This document shows positions 36,120 through 44,247 of a stretch of 53,807 nucleotides of DNA, in pieces (within the stretch, counting starts at the first letter, position 1; every line of letters starts with the position of its first letter). The stretch comes from Tolypothrix campylonemoides VB511288. GTDB taxonomy: Bacteria; Cyanobacteriota; Cyanobacteriia; Cyanobacteriales; Nostocaceae. The stretch covers positions 232,700 to 286,506 of the forward strand of contig JXCB02000033.1 in NCBI GenBank assembly GCA_000828075.3, read 5' to 3'. The translations under genes and the position numbers were made by a program. Below the pieces are notes generated by a model that saw nothing but the letters and a program-made list of their open reading frames with translations, ran no database searches and was not told the origin of the DNA.

Positions 36120-36145
36120 GACATATAGTCCGTAGACTGATAGTC
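36120..36145 (+). promoter_or_regulatory. tandem C-box operator of the restriction-modification system
   Basis: Two 11-bp near-palindromes, GACATATAGTC (36120-36130) and GACTGATAGTC (36135-36145), separated by CGTA, ending 22 bp before the controller gene start. This matches the GACT-AGTC operators bound by C-proteins of type II R-M systems. In such systems the upstream site activates and the downstream one represses. Confidence 0.85.
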
Positions 36146-36167
36146 TATAAACGCTCAAAATCGAGGC

Positions 36168-36416
36168 ATGAATGAATCGAAAAAAAAGGTTCTTCTTAGC
36201 TTGGGTCATCTTGTGAAGCAACGCAGGATTGCCCTGGGAATTTCTCAAGAGGAACTTGGACTACGTGCCAACCTTGATCGCACTTATATTTCAGGCGTGG
36301 AACGCGGAGTACGCAATCCTTCCCTCACGGCTCTTGTAAGTATTGCCAGTGGCTTAGGCATCACCGTTTCTAATCTTCTTGATCATCTGGAGATACAAAC
36401 CGACAAGGTAGAATGA
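36168..36416 (+). CDS. R-M controller (C) protein, HTH_XRE
   Basis: 82 residues with a Cro/CI-type helix-turn-helix (GISQEELGLRANLDRTYISGVERG, about residues 25-48) and the NPSLTALVSIASGLG segment, the standard C-protein layout. GAGG lies only one base from the ATG, so it may be leaderless or weakly translated, as often found for C genes. Its stop overlaps the endonuclease start by 4 bp (ATGA). It should control its own promoter through the C-boxes 22 bp upstream and delay endonuclease production until host DNA is methylated. Confidence 0.93.
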   Translation: MNESKKKVLLSLGHLVKQRRIALGISQEELGLRANLDRTYISGVERGVRNPSLTALVSIASGLGITVSNLLDHLEIQTDKVE

Positions 36417-37126
36417 GCAACAAAGATTTAGTAAAAAAAATTAGAACTTTATTAAGAGAAAACTCAACTCAATTCCAAGTATTTAATCTTCTATCAGATC
36501 AAGAATGGCATTGTCGAGAGTGTGAGGGAAAAAAGATAGCATCATCTCAGTATGCTGGCGGTGGTGGGATTCAGGGATTAGAACGTGGTACAAAAAGTCG
36601 CCCGGGTCTGATTATTACTACAGAAAAGAGGTACTGTCAAACTTGTCAGGGGACACGATTAGGTGACCGTTGGACAGGAGAGATAAAATCAGCAAATTCT
36701 GCTGCTAATATACCAGCTTCTTTAGTACAAAGAATTCTACAAGTTTATTCATATACAGATGTCATAGAACAGAGGCAAAGACCAGCTCACGAGTTAGTCA
36801 TAGACCACCGTTTTCCAATGGAGCGTTGGGGAGCAAGCGAGCCACCTCATCTTGCTTCTATAAGCGATGATGAAATCAAGAAAAAGTTTCAGTTACTAAA
36901 GAAAGATTCTTCTGGTAATCACAATCTTCTAAAATCAAGAAGTTGCGAGCGGTGTATAAAAATTGGGAAAAGAGGGACGCCTTTCGGTATCAGGTTTTGG
37001 TACCAAGGAGGCGAAGACTGGTCTTGTGAATATCAGCGTGGTGCTGAGGCTGAGAAAGGTTGTATAGGCTGTGGTTGGTATAATTTTAACGCTTGGCGGG
37101 ATGCACTCAACCAAAAACTAGCTTAG
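36413..37126 (+). CDS. type II restriction endonuclease, HNH with zinc-ribbon cysteines
   Basis: 237 residues. HNH (beta-beta-alpha metal) core: ELVIDHRFPMERWG (D131-H132), then GNHNLLKSRSC with N169/N171. Cysteines occur in four pairs: C34/C37, C75/C78, C178/C181 and C217/C220, suggesting zinc-ribbon supports. The family cannot be named; the identification rests on the HNH motif and on co-operonic position with the controller and convergent methyltransferase. Recognition site unknown. It overlaps the 3' end of the methyltransferase gene by 20 bp on the other strand. Confidence 0.82.
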   Translation: MSNKDLVKKIRTLLRENSTQFQVFNLLSDQEWHCRECEGKKIASSQYAGGGGIQGLERGTKSRPGLIITTEKRYCQTCQGTRLGDRWTGEIKSANSAANIPASLVQRILQVYSYTDVIEQRQRPAHELVIDHRFPMERWGASEPPHLASISDDEIKKKFQLLKKDSSGNHNLLKSRSCERCIKIGKRGTPFGIRFWYQGGEDWSCEYQRGAEAEKGCIGCGWYNFNAWRDALNQKLA

Positions 37127-38315
37127 TCGGAAGACTGTTAACAGCAACAGTTCTTTGGGAGTGAAGTGCAAGGTCATTCAAGAATGGAATCAGTGCATAG
37201 CCAATACATTCAGCTAATCGAGGTGGCACAGCATTTCCAATTTGCCACATTGCTTTTTTCATTGAACCTTCAAAAATAAATGTATCTGGAAATGTCTGTA
37301 GCCTAGCCATTTCACGTGCTGAAATGACACGGTTAAGATATGGATGTATATGTGTACCGCCGTGATTTTCTTTAACAGTCATACTAGGTAACCCTTGGTA
37401 TTGCCGTTTGAAGGCATCAAGATATTTTTCGTATAAAGAACCTCCCGGTGGGACTTTAGCAATTCTTTCCATATATTCGGGTGAATGCCGAGTCCATTGA
37501 TGGTTTATTTCAGGTATTGGAGTGTACTCTGGCAAATCGGCAATTGCAGACTCAATCGGTTTATATTGGTGAGGCAATAGTTGAGCTTTGGGATAGGGGT
37601 TTGCCAAACCAAATTGATTAGCAATAAAGATGGCTCTTGGGCGAATTTGGGGAACTCCATACGCCGCCGACTCTAAAATTGCAACAGAAACATCGGGATA
37701 GCCAATATTAGTAAATGCCTCGCAAATTTCCTGCCTAACAGCGCCATTATTGATGGTAAGAATTCCCGGCACATTTTCCATGACAACATACCAAGGACGT
37801 ATTTCTGAAACAACACGCACAAATTCCCGAAACAGACGATTACGAGCATCGTGGGGATTGCGTTTTCCGGCGACAGAGAAACCTTGACAAGGCGGTCCAC
37901 CTACGACAAGATGCACTTCGGGTGAACCAATTTCAGCTAGCCATTTTTGAGAATCAAATTTTTCTATGTCGCCACAAAAGTGATGACATTGAGGAAAATT
38001 TCTTCTATAAGTGAGGGATGCTATCTCATTGACTTCAACACTTGCTATTGGTTGAAATCCCGCTTGAAATAAGCCTTGTGTCATTCCTCCTGCACCAGAG
38101 AAAAGGTCTACAAATGTATAGTCATATGCTGGCACTGCTGGTAACTCAACTTCAATGAATGTCTTGTAGGAGTCACGCTCACATATCTCTAGTTGCTTTT
38201 GTATACGTTCATAACGTCCCAGCTTAGCTTTTTTCTGCCTTTTCGCAGGTTTTTGTGTCTCCTCACAAGAAAACAAAGATAGTTGTATTGCGTCCATCCC
38301 AGGTATGTCAGTCAT
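37107..38315 (-). CDS. DNA (cytosine-5) methyltransferase of the type II system
   Basis: 402 residues with a charged N-terminal extension of about 65. Motif I (FVDLFSGAGGMTQGL), motif IV (VGGPPCQGFSVAGKR with the catalytic Cys), motif VI (VMENVPG), motif VIII (QIRPRAIFI), a target-recognition region of roughly 70 residues before the motif IX segment RVISAREMARLQTFPD, and motif X (QIGNAVPPRLAE) are all present. Convergent with the endonuclease. The cognate site cannot be derived from sequence alone. Confidence 0.93.
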   Translation of the reverse strand: MTDIPGMDAIQLSLFSCEETQKPAKRQKKAKLGRYERIQKQLEICERDSYKTFIEVELPAVPAYDYTFVDLFSGAGGMTQGLFQAGFQPIASVEVNEIASLTYRRNFPQCHHFCGDIEKFDSQKWLAEIGSPEVHLVVGGPPCQGFSVAGKRNPHDARNRLFREFVRVVSEIRPWYVVMENVPGILTINNGAVRQEICEAFTNIGYPDVSVAILESAAYGVPQIRPRAIFIANQFGLANPYPKAQLLPHQYKPIESAIADLPEYTPIPEINHQWTRHSPEYMERIAKVPPGGSLYEKYLDAFKRQYQGLPSMTVKENHGGTHIHPYLNRVISAREMARLQTFPDTFIFEGSMKKAMWQIGNAVPPRLAECIGYALIPFLNDLALHSQRTVAVNSLPTKLVFG

Positions 38316-38868
38316 TTTTAATTATTGTGACATATCGTCTACATAAAGTCCATTTCAGTCACTGTTGTTGCTCTGTTTTGGCTGCTAGCAAATCTCTGTA
38401 TATGCCATAAGGCATAATTCTCAAATTAGAGGAAAAATTTAGAAATATTTACTAAATTAAAAGTAGCTAGTAAAGTTTTCTCCATAGGAGACAACAAATT
38501 GAGCTAGTACTGCTTTCAACGGGTGAGGTCAGTGTCCTCCCAACCAGATTCGCACATTGGTTGGGGACGCCAGATACTTACGGAGGGAGACCCTCCTACA
38601 GTACTGGCTCAGGAACGCCGCCAGCAAAGCTGGGTACTGGCGACTGGCGACTGGGAAAAAGCTCCCGACTTGGGGAGGGCTTTATTGCCCCGGACATAAT
38701 TTTGAGGCTTCCTTACCCAATCCCCAATCGCTAATCCCCAGTCCCCTTTACCTTGAGAAAGCGTATACTTCAATACGATTTTTTTGTGTAGCACATTCTA
38801 CACTAGGAATCAAAAAGCTTTATTGTATAATACCGACCAAAAAATAACGCAGGGTTTGGGGAAAAACA
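38316..38868. other. repeat-rich spacer with a candidate -10
   Basis: 553 bp. Imperfect repeats GTACTGGCGACTGGCGACTGG and CCCCAATCGCTAATCCCCAG (about 38632-38747) resemble other intergenic repeats. TATAAT at 38826-38831 lies 38 bp before the secreted protein start and is its likely -10; the -35 is poor. No ORF is supported. Confidence 0.5.
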
Positions 38869-39267
38869 ATGAAATATAAAGTATTCGCGGCTTTGGCGAT
38901 AGTAGCAGGTGTTGTTGGAATCGGAAGCAATGTTAACGCACAGTCCTCACCTACACCAAACTCAAAGGCTGGGGATTACACAACAATTCGAGGAAATTCT
39001 TTAACTGGGATAGATAATAGAACAGCTGAGGATGATTTTGCAAGATTTTTTGCAGAAAGAAATTCTCAAAATAATGTTTCACGGCAAAATGTTGGAGAAA
39101 ACATTTCTCCAAGCGATACTTGGCAACTTGGCGATCAAGTCGAATTACGTCGCAGAGAACCAATCACAACTCCAAATAATGTGATTTTCCCGCAAGGAGA
39201 GGATTCATTTTACAGTAATGACGGCGTGCAGGTGCAGATTGACCTAGATAGAAATACAAGAAGGTAG
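38869..39267 (+). CDS. secreted hypothetical protein
   Basis: 132 residues with an N-terminal signal peptide (MKYKVFAALAIVAGVVGIG, cleavage likely near NAQSS). The mature part is polar (Asn, Asp, Arg rich) and ends FYSNDGVQVQIDLDRNTRR; two short stretches (GDQVELRRRE and GVQVQIDL) look like beta strands. No family recognised. The last codons form one arm of a strong hairpin (39245-39287). Confidence 0.7.
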   Translation: MKYKVFAALAIVAGVVGIGSNVNAQSSPTPNSKAGDYTTIRGNSLTGIDNRTAEDDFARFFAERNSQNNVSRQNVGENISPSDTWQLGDQVELRRREPITTPNNVIFPQGEDSFYSNDGVQVQIDLDRNTRR

Positions 39268-39287
39268 CAACCTTGTATTTCTATCTA
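39245..39287 (+). terminator. 16-bp hairpin overlapping the stop codon
   Basis: TAGATAGAAATACAAG (39245-39260) pairs perfectly with CTTGTATTTCTATCTA (39272-39287). The stop TAG of the secreted-protein gene lies in the loop. A run of A follows but no T run on this strand; it may end transcription or protect the 3' end. Confidence 0.65.
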
Positions 39288-39358
39288 AAATTCACTTTCA
39301 CTCAGTTTTAACCAAAAGTTTTCCTAAAATTAGCCTAAAAATGCCAAAAATTCAAATT

Positions 39359-39400
39359 CCCTCCAGATTCTAGGGCTACAACGCCCATAAACCTGGAGGG
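39359..39400 (+). other. structured element between the secreted protein and the phosphatase gene
   Basis: CCCTCCAG (39359-39366) pairs with CTGGAGGG (39393-39400), enclosing an inner stem GGGC...GCCC. TTGTTCGTTTT follows. It could be a terminator or a leader element for the gene at 39552. No known RNA family recognised. Confidence 0.5.
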
Positions 39401-39551
39401 TTGTTCGTTTTGGGATTAATACACCATAGTAGCTTGTTTAGATTGATACCACTGCATTTAATACCTCCTTTTATCAAGGTACTTTTGTTAACAGAGAAAT
39501 CTGCCTACGCTTTACAGTAAAATTAGACCTTTAGATACAGGAGGGCAAAAC

Positions 39552-40904
39552 GTGACTCGTGTAATTATCGTGCGCCACGGTCAAAGTAGCTATAACACCG
39601 AAAAGCGCATACAAGGACGCTCAAATGCGTCCACGTTAACAGAAAAAGGTCGTAGTGATTCTAGTAAAGTAGGCAAGGCTCTCAGTAATATCTTATTTAA
39701 GGCAATATACACCAGCCCTCTGCAACGAGCGAAAGATACAGCAGATACTATCTATCATGAACTGGCAACTCATACTGATCAATCTGCTGTTCCCCAAACT
39801 TCTGATAAGTTGCTGGAAATTGACCTCCCTTTATGGCAAGGAATGCTTACTGCACAAGTGAAGGAGAAGTTTCCTGAAGACTACCGCACTTGGCAGGAAA
39901 GCCCCCATCTGCTGCAGATGTCTGTCAAAGATGGTGAGCAAACAACAGAACATTTTCCTGTTCTTTCCTTGTACGAACAAGCACGGCAATTTTGGCAAGA
40001 AGTTTTACCTCGTCATAAAGGCGAAACTATACTGATTGTGGGGCATAACGGTATCAATCGCGCTCTGCTGGGCACGGCACTAGGAATTGCCGCACAACGC
40101 TACCATTCCATCCAACAATCTAACTGTAACGTCAGCGTACTCAATTTTTCTGGGGGATTGGGAGAACCAGTCCAACTAGAATCTCTCAATCAGACGCAAC
40201 ATCTGGGAGAAATTTTGCCCTCCTTGCGCCCAAATCACAACGGCGTAAGATTGTTGTTGGTCCGTCACGGAGAAACTGAGTGGAACCGCCAAACCAGATT
40301 TCAAGGGCAAATTGATGTACCCCTGAACGACAATGGCAGACAGCAAGCCCAAAAAGCTGCTGAATTTCTTAAAGATGTGGAAATTGATTTTGCCGTTAGT
40401 AGCACGATGCTACGTCCCAAAGAAACAGCAGAAGTTATCTTGCAGTACCATACTGGTGTAAATTTGGAATTGCAAGATGGTTTAAGGGAAATTAGTCACG
40501 GACTTTGGGAAGGAAAATTAGAACAAGAAATAGAGCAGGAATTTCCAGGAGAGTTGCATCGCTGGCGAACAGTACCGGCACAAGTCCAAATGCCAGAAGG
40601 AGAAAATTTGCAGCAAGTGTGGGAACGTAGTGTTGCAACATGGCAATCAATTGTCCAGGCTGCATATGCAAAGCAACTCAAAACCGGATTGATTGTTGCT
40701 CATGACGCTACTAACAAAACCCTGCTTTGTCACGTTTTGGGTTTATCGTCAGAACAGTTTTGGAATTTCCGTCAGGGGAATGGCGCAGTCAGTGTTATCG
40801 ATTACCCCTTGGAAGCAAGTGGTTTACCGGTACTCCAAGCAATGAATATCACCACTCACCTTGGTGGAGGCGTATTGGATAAAACAGCGGCAGGGGCGTT
40901 GTAG
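39552..40904 (+). CDS. double-domain histidine phosphatase (phosphoglycerate mutase-like)
   Basis: 450 residues, GTG start at 39552 (GGAGGGCAAAAC upstream). Two tandem histidine phosphatase domains: VIIVRHGQSSYN (about 4-15) with LIVGHNGINRAL (about 160-171), and LLLVRHGETEWN (about 232-243) with LIVAHDATNKTL (about 380-391). Each carries its catalytic RHG and second His. Cyanobacterial relatives are annotated as 2-carboxyarabinitol-1-phosphatase or as phosphoglycerate mutases; the true substrate is not known here. Confidence 0.88.
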   Translation: MTRVIIVRHGQSSYNTEKRIQGRSNASTLTEKGRSDSSKVGKALSNILFKAIYTSPLQRAKDTADTIYHELATHTDQSAVPQTSDKLLEIDLPLWQGMLTAQVKEKFPEDYRTWQESPHLLQMSVKDGEQTTEHFPVLSLYEQARQFWQEVLPRHKGETILIVGHNGINRALLGTALGIAAQRYHSIQQSNCNVSVLNFSGGLGEPVQLESLNQTQHLGEILPSLRPNHNGVRLLLVRHGETEWNRQTRFQGQIDVPLNDNGRQQAQKAAEFLKDVEIDFAVSSTMLRPKETAEVILQYHTGVNLELQDGLREISHGLWEGKLEQEIEQEFPGELHRWRTVPAQVQMPEGENLQQVWERSVATWQSIVQAAYAKQLKTGLIVAHDATNKTLLCHVLGLSSEQFWNFRQGNGAVSVIDYPLEASGLPVLQAMNITTHLGGGVLDKTAAGAL

Positions 40905-41030
40905 CATTTAGCAATTAGCTGTCAGCTTTTAGCCGATAGTTGATTCTAAGCTGAAAGTACACAAACGTACAGTTAAGAACATATAAAAGTTAAAAAGCTG
41001 ATAGCTGATAGCTAATAGTCGGTAGCTAAA
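40905..41030. repeat. TAGCTGATAGC repeat spacer
   Basis: AGCTGTCAGCTTTT (40917-40930) faces AAAAAGCTGATAGCTGATAGC (40994-41014) as an imperfect hairpin of about 14 bp per arm. Direct AGCTGAT units are visible. Leader of the next gene. Confidence 0.55.
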
Positions 41031-42320
41031 ATGACAAGAGAACTGCTGCAACAAGTAAGGGTCATCGACCCTGTTTCTGGAACTGACCAAATCGCTGATG
41101 TACTCATTGACAATGGCTATATCAGGTCTGTTACTAATAATATTTCTGATGTACCCAATGACACTGATGTTAAAGATTGTCATGGCTTAGTTCTTGGACC
41201 CGGGTTGGTAGATTTGTACAGCCACTCCGGGGAACCAGGGTTTGAAGAACGCGAAACCCTTTTGTCCCTTTTGCAAGCTGCTGCTGCTGGCGGGTTTACA
41301 CGAATCAGTATCTTACCCGATACGTCCCCAGCCATTGATAATCCCGCTGTAGTTGTAAGCTTAAAAAATGAAGAAAGAAGAAAGAACAAAGAAGATTTTC
41401 TTCGATCTTCTTTGTTATCTCTTCCTTCTTTGTACATCTGGGGTGCAATCAGCCTAGATGTTGCTGGCAAGCAAATGACAGAATTGGTAGACTTGGCAGC
41501 AGTTGGAGTGGTTGGGTTTAGCGATGGTCAGCCCTGGGAAAATTTTGGGCTGGTGCGTCGAATGTTGGAATATATCCAGCCTTTGAGGAAACCAGTCGCA
41601 TTTTGGTGTTGCGATCGCGACTTGATCGGAAATGGGGTAATGCGCGAAGGTCCAGATGCGATTCGTCTAGGGTTGCCTTTTATACCTGCTAGCGCGGAAA
41701 CCTCTGCGATCGCCGCTTTGTTGGAATTAGTCACCGCCACCAGTACGCCAGTACACATCATGCGTGTCTCCACTGCTCGTAGTGTCGAATTAATTGCATC
41801 AGCCAAAGCTAGAGGTGTCCCTATCACCGCCAGTACCTCTTGGATGCATCTTTTACTTGACACGCAAGCAGTAAAAAGTTATAATAGTAGCCTAAAATTG
41901 AACCCTCCTTTAGGCAATCCCAGTGACTTAATAGCGTTACGGCAGGCAGTACGGACGGGTGTGATAGATGCTATAGCCATAGACCACACACCTTACACCT
42001 ACGAAGAAAAAACCGTTGCCTTTGCCGAAGCTCCACCAGGAGCAATTGGTTATGAGCTAGCATTATCCCTTTTATGGCAGCATTTGGTAGAAAGCGGAGA
42101 ATTCACAGCTTTGGAATTGTGGAAAGCTCTGAGTATGAATCCAACCGAATGTTTACAACAGAAAACGAGTACGCTTGCACCCGATCAAAAAGCGGAACTG
42201 ACTTTATTTGATCCCCAGCAAACCTGGAAAGTCGAAAAGCAAAATCTGTATACACTTTCTAGCAATACATTTTGGTTGGGACAGCAATTAACAGGTCGGG
42301 TTGTGCAGACTTGGTGTTAG
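41031..42320 (+). CDS. dihydroorotase homologue lacking metal ligands (PyrC'-like)
   Basis: 429 residues with the amidohydrolase fold of type I dihydroorotases (GPGLVDLYSHSGEPGFEE, HIMRVSTARSVELI, AIAIDHTPYTYEEK). The HxH of the metal site is Y63-S-H65, the following Arg is Gly, the later metal His is Cys (FWCCDRD), and the HVST-type His is Arg (HIMRVST); the DH motif is kept. Catalysis is therefore very unlikely. Inactive homologues of this kind (PyrC') hold aspartate carbamoyltransferase together in some bacteria, so a structural role is proposed. It also contains a palindromic insertion near residues 105-130. No pyrB is nearby. Confidence 0.85.
   Translation: MTRELLQQVRVIDPVSGTDQIADVLIDNGYIRSVTNNISDVPNDTDVKDCHGLVLGPGLVDLYSHSGEPGFEERETLLSLLQAAAAGGFTRISILPDTSPAIDNPAVVVSLKNEERRKNKEDFLRSSLLSLPSLYIWGAISLDVAGKQMTELVDLAAVGVVGFSDGQPWENFGLVRRMLEYIQPLRKPVAFWCCDRDLIGNGVMREGPDAIRLGLPFIPASAETSAIAALLELVTATSTPVHIMRVSTARSVELIASAKARGVPITASTSWMHLLLDTQAVKSYNSSLKLNPPLGNPSDLIALRQAVRTGVIDAIAIDHTPYTYEEKTVAFAEAPPGAIGYELALSLLWQHLVESGEFTALELWKALSMNPTECLQQKTSTLAPDQKAELTLFDPQQTWKVEKQNLYTLSSNTFWLGQQLTGRVVQTWC
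41371..41436. repeat. palindromic insertion within the dihydroorotase-like gene
   Basis: AACAAAGAAGAT (41385-41396) pairs with ATCTTCTTTGTT (41405-41416), flanked by AAGAAAGAAGAAAG and CTCTTCCTTCTTTG. The codons read in frame as roughly NEERRKNKEDFLRSSLLSLP. It resembles the spacer repeat at 4826-4907. Confidence 0.75.
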
Positions 42321-42366
42321 TTGATTTCAAAAAAAAGCCTCTTGCAATCAAGAGTAATCAAAATAA

Positions 42367-42421
42367 AACCACAGATGCAAATTAGTTATTTATCTGTGTT
42401 TATCTGTGTGCATCTGTGGTT
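42367..42421. repeat. 13-bp perfect inverted repeat
   Basis: AACCACAGATGCA (42367-42379) pairs with TGCATCTGTGGTT (42409-42421) around TATCTGTGTTTATCTGTG. The same motif lies at about 7811-7890. It is a dispersed element or terminator after the dihydroorotase-like gene. Confidence 0.8.
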
Positions 42422-42488
42422 CTAAATATCTTTTTATGACTTTAACAGCAAGTCTCATCAAAAACTCAGTTTCTTTTAAACGAATAAG

Positions 42489-42771
42489 TTAACAAAAAAC
42501 TGTATTAATCTTGCTTAATTCAAACCAAGTGCGATTGCCCTTTGGGCACTGCGCTTTGCGCAATCGCCGACAACTCCATCTTGTGGCAAACCTGTATCTT
42601 GATTGCAAACGTTTGACTGCGGCTTCTGTACGGCTACCAAACTCACCGTCAATTTTACCGTTGAAGTATGAGTGCGATCGCCAGTCTTTCTTGAACGTTC
42701 TTAACAAGTTCTCCCTTACTACCTTTCTTTTGCGGAGGAAGTACCTTTGCATGGAATTTGTAAGAAAATAA
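42489..42771 (-). pseudogene. decayed peptidoglycan-binding domain gene
   Basis: Fragments in three frames match a PG_binding_1 domain: VKNVQERL in one, YFNGKIDGEFGSRTEAAVKRLQ in the second, GLPQDGVVG in the third, and TWFELSKIN back in the second. Frame changes fall at a HIP1 octamer (about 42674-42681), near 42595, and at a 35-bp palindrome-rich insert (TTGGGCACTGCGCTTTGCGC region, 42530-42565). The single-frame ORF of 99 residues has a scrambled middle, so it is probably non-functional. It would have bound cell-wall glycan. Confidence 0.7.
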
Positions 42772-42797
42772 ATTTTAAAAGCAGACAAAATACAACT

Positions 42798-43433
42798 ATG
42801 ACAATTCTCAACGCCCGCAATTTATCTCTAGAAGACGTTCAGCGTCTTTTAGGCTTTCAAAAACAGTACAGTGACTCATTCACCCCACTGTTATCACTAG
42901 AACCTATAACAGAAGATGAACAGCAGGAACTTGTGCAAATTCGCGATGACTTTGATAGATACCTTACAGCAGGCAAAGTTTCCGAAGGGCAAGTAAAGTT
43001 TCTTGTACTTGCTCCTTTGATGAGGTTGGCTGGCTTTTACCGCTATCCTATAGAGATTGTCCTAGAAGAGGACATAGCTGATATTGAAATTGAAGATGAA
43101 GATATAAAAATTAAAGGCAGGTTTGATATCTTAGCTATTACTAAAGCTAAAAATACAAAAGTTAATGCATTTTTTTGGGTATTGTTGATTGAGTCTAAAA
43201 ATAGTCAGATTGATGTATCAACAGGATTGCCTCAACTGCTGACATATGCTTATAAAAGTTTAGAGCATCAAGAATCAGTTTGGGGTTTGACAACCAATGG
43301 CAGAAGTTATCAGTTTGTGAATATCCAGCAGGGACATCCTCCAACTTATCACCTGATGCCAGAATTAAATTTGATGGAAAGACAGCGTTCAATCCTGTTG
43401 CTACAAGTTCTCAAAGCCATTTGTCAGCTATAG
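42798..43433 (+). CDS. PD-(D/E)XK restriction-subunit-like protein
   Basis: 211 residues from ATG 42798 (an upstream ATG at 42747 would run into the decayed gene). Alpha/beta nuclease core with IKGRFDILAITKA followed by FFWVLLIESKNSQID, the D-x(n)-E-x-K active-site arrangement. Related in layout to the protein at 47896-48531. Cyanobacterial relatives are often annotated as restriction endonuclease subunit R. Partners are not seen. Confidence 0.75.
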   Translation: MTILNARNLSLEDVQRLLGFQKQYSDSFTPLLSLEPITEDEQQELVQIRDDFDRYLTAGKVSEGQVKFLVLAPLMRLAGFYRYPIEIVLEEDIADIEIEDEDIKIKGRFDILAITKAKNTKVNAFFWVLLIESKNSQIDVSTGLPQLLTYAYKSLEHQESVWGLTTNGRSYQFVNIQQGHPPTYHLMPELNLMERQRSILLLQVLKAICQL

Positions 43434-43537
43434 CAAACCTAAATAATTTATGAACATTCTCTGTTTCCTCTTCCTCCGCGTTCTCTGCGCCTTTGTGGTT
43501 CCATAAAAAAGTCGTGTTCACAACTTAGGTAGGAATG
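43434..43537. other. spacer with CTCTGCGCCTTTGTGGTTC repeat
   Basis: About 100 bp containing a dispersed CTCTGCGCCTTTG motif and the AGGTGAGTTGTGAGAAT end of the truncated oxidoreductase. No gene is seen. Confidence 0.4.
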
Positions 43538-44134
43538 CTATAGCAATCCTAGGTGAGTTGTGAGAATAAAAAAACCGCCCTTCGGGTTCAGCAGTTCTGC
43601 TTGAACAAGGAACAAATGAGGTAGCATCTTTAACAAAGATGGCAAGTAACGTCCAACTAATACAGGAATCACCTGCCAATCTGCCCGTAAAGCCAAGGTA
43701 GGAATTCCTTTCATGGCGTCGTACAGTGGTAACAAACGCTCTTCAAACCGTTTGAATTCCTTGGCACCTTGAGGCGTAATTGTCGCTATTTCCTGACGGT
43801 AACGTTCAGCATTGCCATAAACACTGAAGCTGGCTTCAGGAAAATGGTAGTGTCCAAAGGGGTCGTAAGGTACGGCTTCTAAAGATTCGCCCAAAACATC
43901 AAAAACTTGTTTGACAGGATTCAAACTTTCGGCACTTGTCAGACCACAATAGAATGAGGGACCAGAATCAAATTCAAATCCCCGTCGTCTGAAGCTATGA
44001 GCAGCTCCTCCAGGTATTGTATGGCTTTCACAAACAATTACCCGCTTACCGTAACGAGCAAGTAATGCAGCAGCAGTTAACCCGCCGATACCACTACCGA
44101 TAACAATGACATCACAAGAGCGCATTTTTGTCAT
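43538..44134 (-). pseudogene. truncated FAD-dependent oxidoreductase (CrtISO/phytoene desaturase family)
   Basis: 198 residues starting [32 protein letters not shown] (dinucleotide-binding motif), then [24 protein letters not shown], typical of the N-terminal third of carotenoid isomerase and desaturase-like proteins of about 500 residues. The rest is missing: after [15 protein letters not shown] the reading passes into a repeat-like PKGGFFIL tail and stops at 43538. Catalytically incomplete and probably non-functional. Confidence 0.8.
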
Positions 44135-44247
44135 TTGTCCTTTATTATTTGTTATTTGTCCTTTGTTCTTCGTCCTTTGTCAAATGCCTCTTGAATAATG
44201 ACTCATAATTCATGACTAATGAAAGCGTGACTCATGACTAATGACCA
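44135..44247. repeat. TTTGTCC and TGACTAATGA repeats
   Basis: 113 bp of short near-repeats (TTTGTCCTTT and ACTCATGACTAATGA) ahead of the ABC gene. Confidence 0.55.
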
